Below, one piece after another: positions 62,659 through 64,000 of a stretch of DNA of 64,000 nucleotides (within the stretch, counting starts at the first letter, position 1; the number at the start of each line of letters is the position of its first letter). The position numbers and the translations under genes were made by a program. The DNA comes from Fictibacillus enclensis (GTDB taxonomy: Bacteria > Bacillota > Bacilli > Bacillales > Fictibacillaceae). The notes beneath the pieces were generated by a model. That model was not told the DNA's origin, ran no database searches, and worked only from the letters and a program-made list of their open reading frames with translations. The DNA lies in assembly GCF_001457035.1 (NCBI RefSeq), contig NZ_KQ758617.1, forward strand, positions 1,302,001 to 1,366,000, in the 5' to 3' direction.

Positions 62659-63411
62659 ATGCTGTTTTCGCAGCGCCAGGAAATTATTTTGTCATTATTC
62701 GATAACCAAAAGGTAGTAACCCTCGAAGAGCTAGTTCAGGAAACAGGTTCTTCGGAATCAACGATCCGCAGGGATTTAGACAGACTTGAAAAAGCGAAAA
62801 AGCTAAAACGTATACATGGCGGGGCATCAAGGATCGAGGATAAAGCAGAAGAACCTTCCCTTGCCGAGAAAACTCTCCGAAATGTAGAGGAGAAACAGAA
62901 TATTGGCCAATATGCTGCTTCATTGGTTCAGGAGCATGAATGCATTTATCTGGATGCCGGGACAACGACAATGCAGATGATTCCGCATTTGAATCTGGAG
63001 AACCTGATTGTTGTGACGAACGGAATTCAGCTTGTTGAACCGCTCGTAGAGAAAGGAATTCCGACATACCTGGTTGGCGGCCTTATCAAACCAAAGACAG
63101 GGGCCATGATTGGCAGCGGAGCGATCAAGAGTCTGGAAAATTATCGTTTTGATAAATGTTTTATCGGAATAAACGGAATCCATGAGGACTGGGGATATAC
63201 GACACCCGATCCTGAGGAATCCATTTTAAAGCAAAAGGTACTCGAGCTTTCTCAGGAAAAATACGTCCTCGCTGATCCATCTAAATTTGGAAAATCCAGT
63301 TTTTCAAAAGTCGCCTTGCTTGAAGAAGCATTTATTATTACGGTTAAAAGCAAAAACGTACAGCTTGCATCATTTGAAAAGAAGACCTTGGTTAAGGCGG
63401 TGGAAAAATGA
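62659..63411 (+). CDS. fruR: DeoR-family regulator FruR
   Basis: 250 residues. N-terminal HTH VTLEELVQETGSSESTIRRDL followed by the DeoR signature RIHGGA, then a sugar-phosphate sensor domain (YLDAGTTTMQMIPHL, VTNGIQL, ADPSKFGKSSF). Represses the fructose operon; fructose-1-phosphate is the usual inducer. ATG behind AAGGAGGGG. Its stop overlaps the fruK ATG (ATGA), so the genes are one unit and FruR is autoregulated. Confidence 0.93.
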   Translation: MLFSQRQEIILSLFDNQKVVTLEELVQETGSSESTIRRDLDRLEKAKKLKRIHGGASRIEDKAEEPSLAEKTLRNVEEKQNIGQYAASLVQEHECIYLDAGTTTMQMIPHLNLENLIVVTNGIQLVEPLVEKGIPTYLVGGLIKPKTGAMIGSGAIKSLENYRFDKCFIGINGIHEDWGYTTPDPEESILKQKVLELSQEKYVLADPSKFGKSSFSKVALLEEAFIITVKSKNVQLASFEKKTLVKAVEK

Positions 63412-64000
63412 TTTATACAGTAACACTAAATCCTTCCATAGATTATTTTGTGAAAACAGATGGTCTTAAGGAGGGCGAGATCAACCTTGTCAATGAACAA
63501 TCCATAGTGGCAGGGGGAAAAGGAATCAACGTTTCAAAAGTATTGAAAAATTTGGGTGTAGACAGCGTTGCAACCGGATTCGTCGGCGGATTTACAGGCG
63601 ACTTTGTTGAAAGTTCTCTTCAGAAGGCTGACATTGGCACCCGATTTATCCGCGTGGAAGAAAATACACGAATTAACATTAAATTGAATACCGGAAAAGA
63701 AACAGAAATCAACGGAATTTCTCCTTCCATTCCAGTATCCGCATTGGAACAATTGGAAGACAATCTGTTGGCAAATCTTGAATCAACTGATTTTGTTGTG
63801 CTGGCTGGCAGCCTGCCATCCAGTTTACGAAATGAATTTTATGGTCAACTAATCTCCTCCATACGGCAAAAAGGCGCACAGGCTATTCTTGATTCAAAAG
63901 GAAAACCTTTGCAGGAAGCACTGGCTCATCATCCTTTTCTAATTAAACCGAATCATCATGAGCTGGGCGACTTAGTAGGCGCCTCCATCAAAGATCCCCG
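63408..64000 (+). CDS. fruK: 1-Phosphofructokinase FruK (3' end missing)
   Basis: PfkB-family kinase making fructose-1,6-bisphosphate. The first 197 residues are in the window and the frame is open to the right edge. N-terminus MIYTVTLNPSIDYFVKTDGL, glycine motif VAGGKGINVSKVLKNLG, LAGSLPSSL, and IKPNHHELGDLVG are FruK signatures. Starts inside the fruR stop (ATGA). A fructose PTS gene fruA is expected next. Confidence 0.94.
   Translation, partial: MIYTVTLNPSIDYFVKTDGLKEGEINLVNEQSIVAGGKGINVSKVLKNLGVDSVATGFVGGFTGDFVESSLQKADIGTRFIRVEENTRINIKLNTGKETEINGISPSIPVSALEQLEDNLLANLESTDFVVLAGSLPSSLRNEFYGQLISSIRQKGAQAILDSKGKPLQEALAHHPFLIKPNHHELGDLVGASIKDP

Noticed and set aside
1-64000. CRISPR arrays, insertion sequences, prophage, toxin-antitoxin or restriction genes
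   Set aside because: No regular repeat-spacer arrays, transposases, integrases or phage structural genes were seen; the yokU-like protein has a YgiT-type zinc site but no toxin partner.

Overview
The window reads as chromosomal DNA of an endospore-forming Bacillaceae species. Evidence: several small acid-soluble spore protein genes (sspP, sspO, sspN, tlp), a YjcZ-type protein, and blocks that follow Bacillus subtilis gene order from memory (sspP-sspO-citB-sspN-tlp-yneP-yneQ-yneR; dynA-ypbS; ypcP-ypdQ-ypeP). It is not B. subtilis itself, because it encodes a selenocysteine pathway that B. subtilis lacks. I saw no insertion sequence, prophage, CRISPR array or rRNA operon. Both ends are cut inside genes (selB on the left, fruK on the right).

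Layout. 0-4.4 kb: selenocysteine genes selB, selD and selA; selD is itself a selenoprotein gene with an in-frame TGA. 4.4-10.9 kb: spore proteins around aconitase citB, whose promoter keeps a CcpC operator layout, then yneP/Q/R. 11-15.7 kb: a uracil-DNA-glycosylase-like protein, an NhaC-type antiporter, the DEAD-box helicase cshA and a GNAT. 15.9-24.9 kb: dynamin-like dynA, a lipoprotein, ypbS, patA, an MFS exporter, zwf and a rhodanese. 25.7-34.3 kb: the kam/yod locus, with a structured leader and acetyltransferase yodP, sigma-54 activator kamR, then a perfect -24/-12 promoter driving kamA, yokU, yodT, yodS, yodR and yodQ for lysine/beta-lysine metabolism.

34.3-41.4 kb: small conserved genes, a probable 6S RNA, flap-nuclease-type ypcP, two RNase H-fold proteins, an HD hydrolase, a ferredoxin, fhs and yycC. 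41.5-52 kb: cvfB, an APC transporter, actP with its DUF485 partner, a likely mgtC-pncA-oxidoreductase-brxA run, and an unusual operon of ammonium transporter, DUF294-type nucleotidyltransferase and DnaQ-like exonuclease. 52-61.3 kb: plsY, an MMPL exporter, a methyltransferase, a degenerate vanadium haloperoxidase/PAP2 homologue, ltaE, an amidase and small proteins. 61.4-64 kb: tRNA-Arg(TCG), the tRNA hydroxylase trhO, and the start of the fruRK operon with phased FruR repeats.

Most transcription units end in clear intrinsic terminators, many shared by convergent genes. The observations I rate highest are the Sec-containing SelD, the amtB-nucleotidyltransferase-exonuclease operon with a GlnR/TnrA-type box just downstream of the predicted start site, the unidentified structured leader before yodP, the PAP2/haloperoxidase pseudoenzyme, and a 46-residue protein with a GPR-cleavage-like motif.
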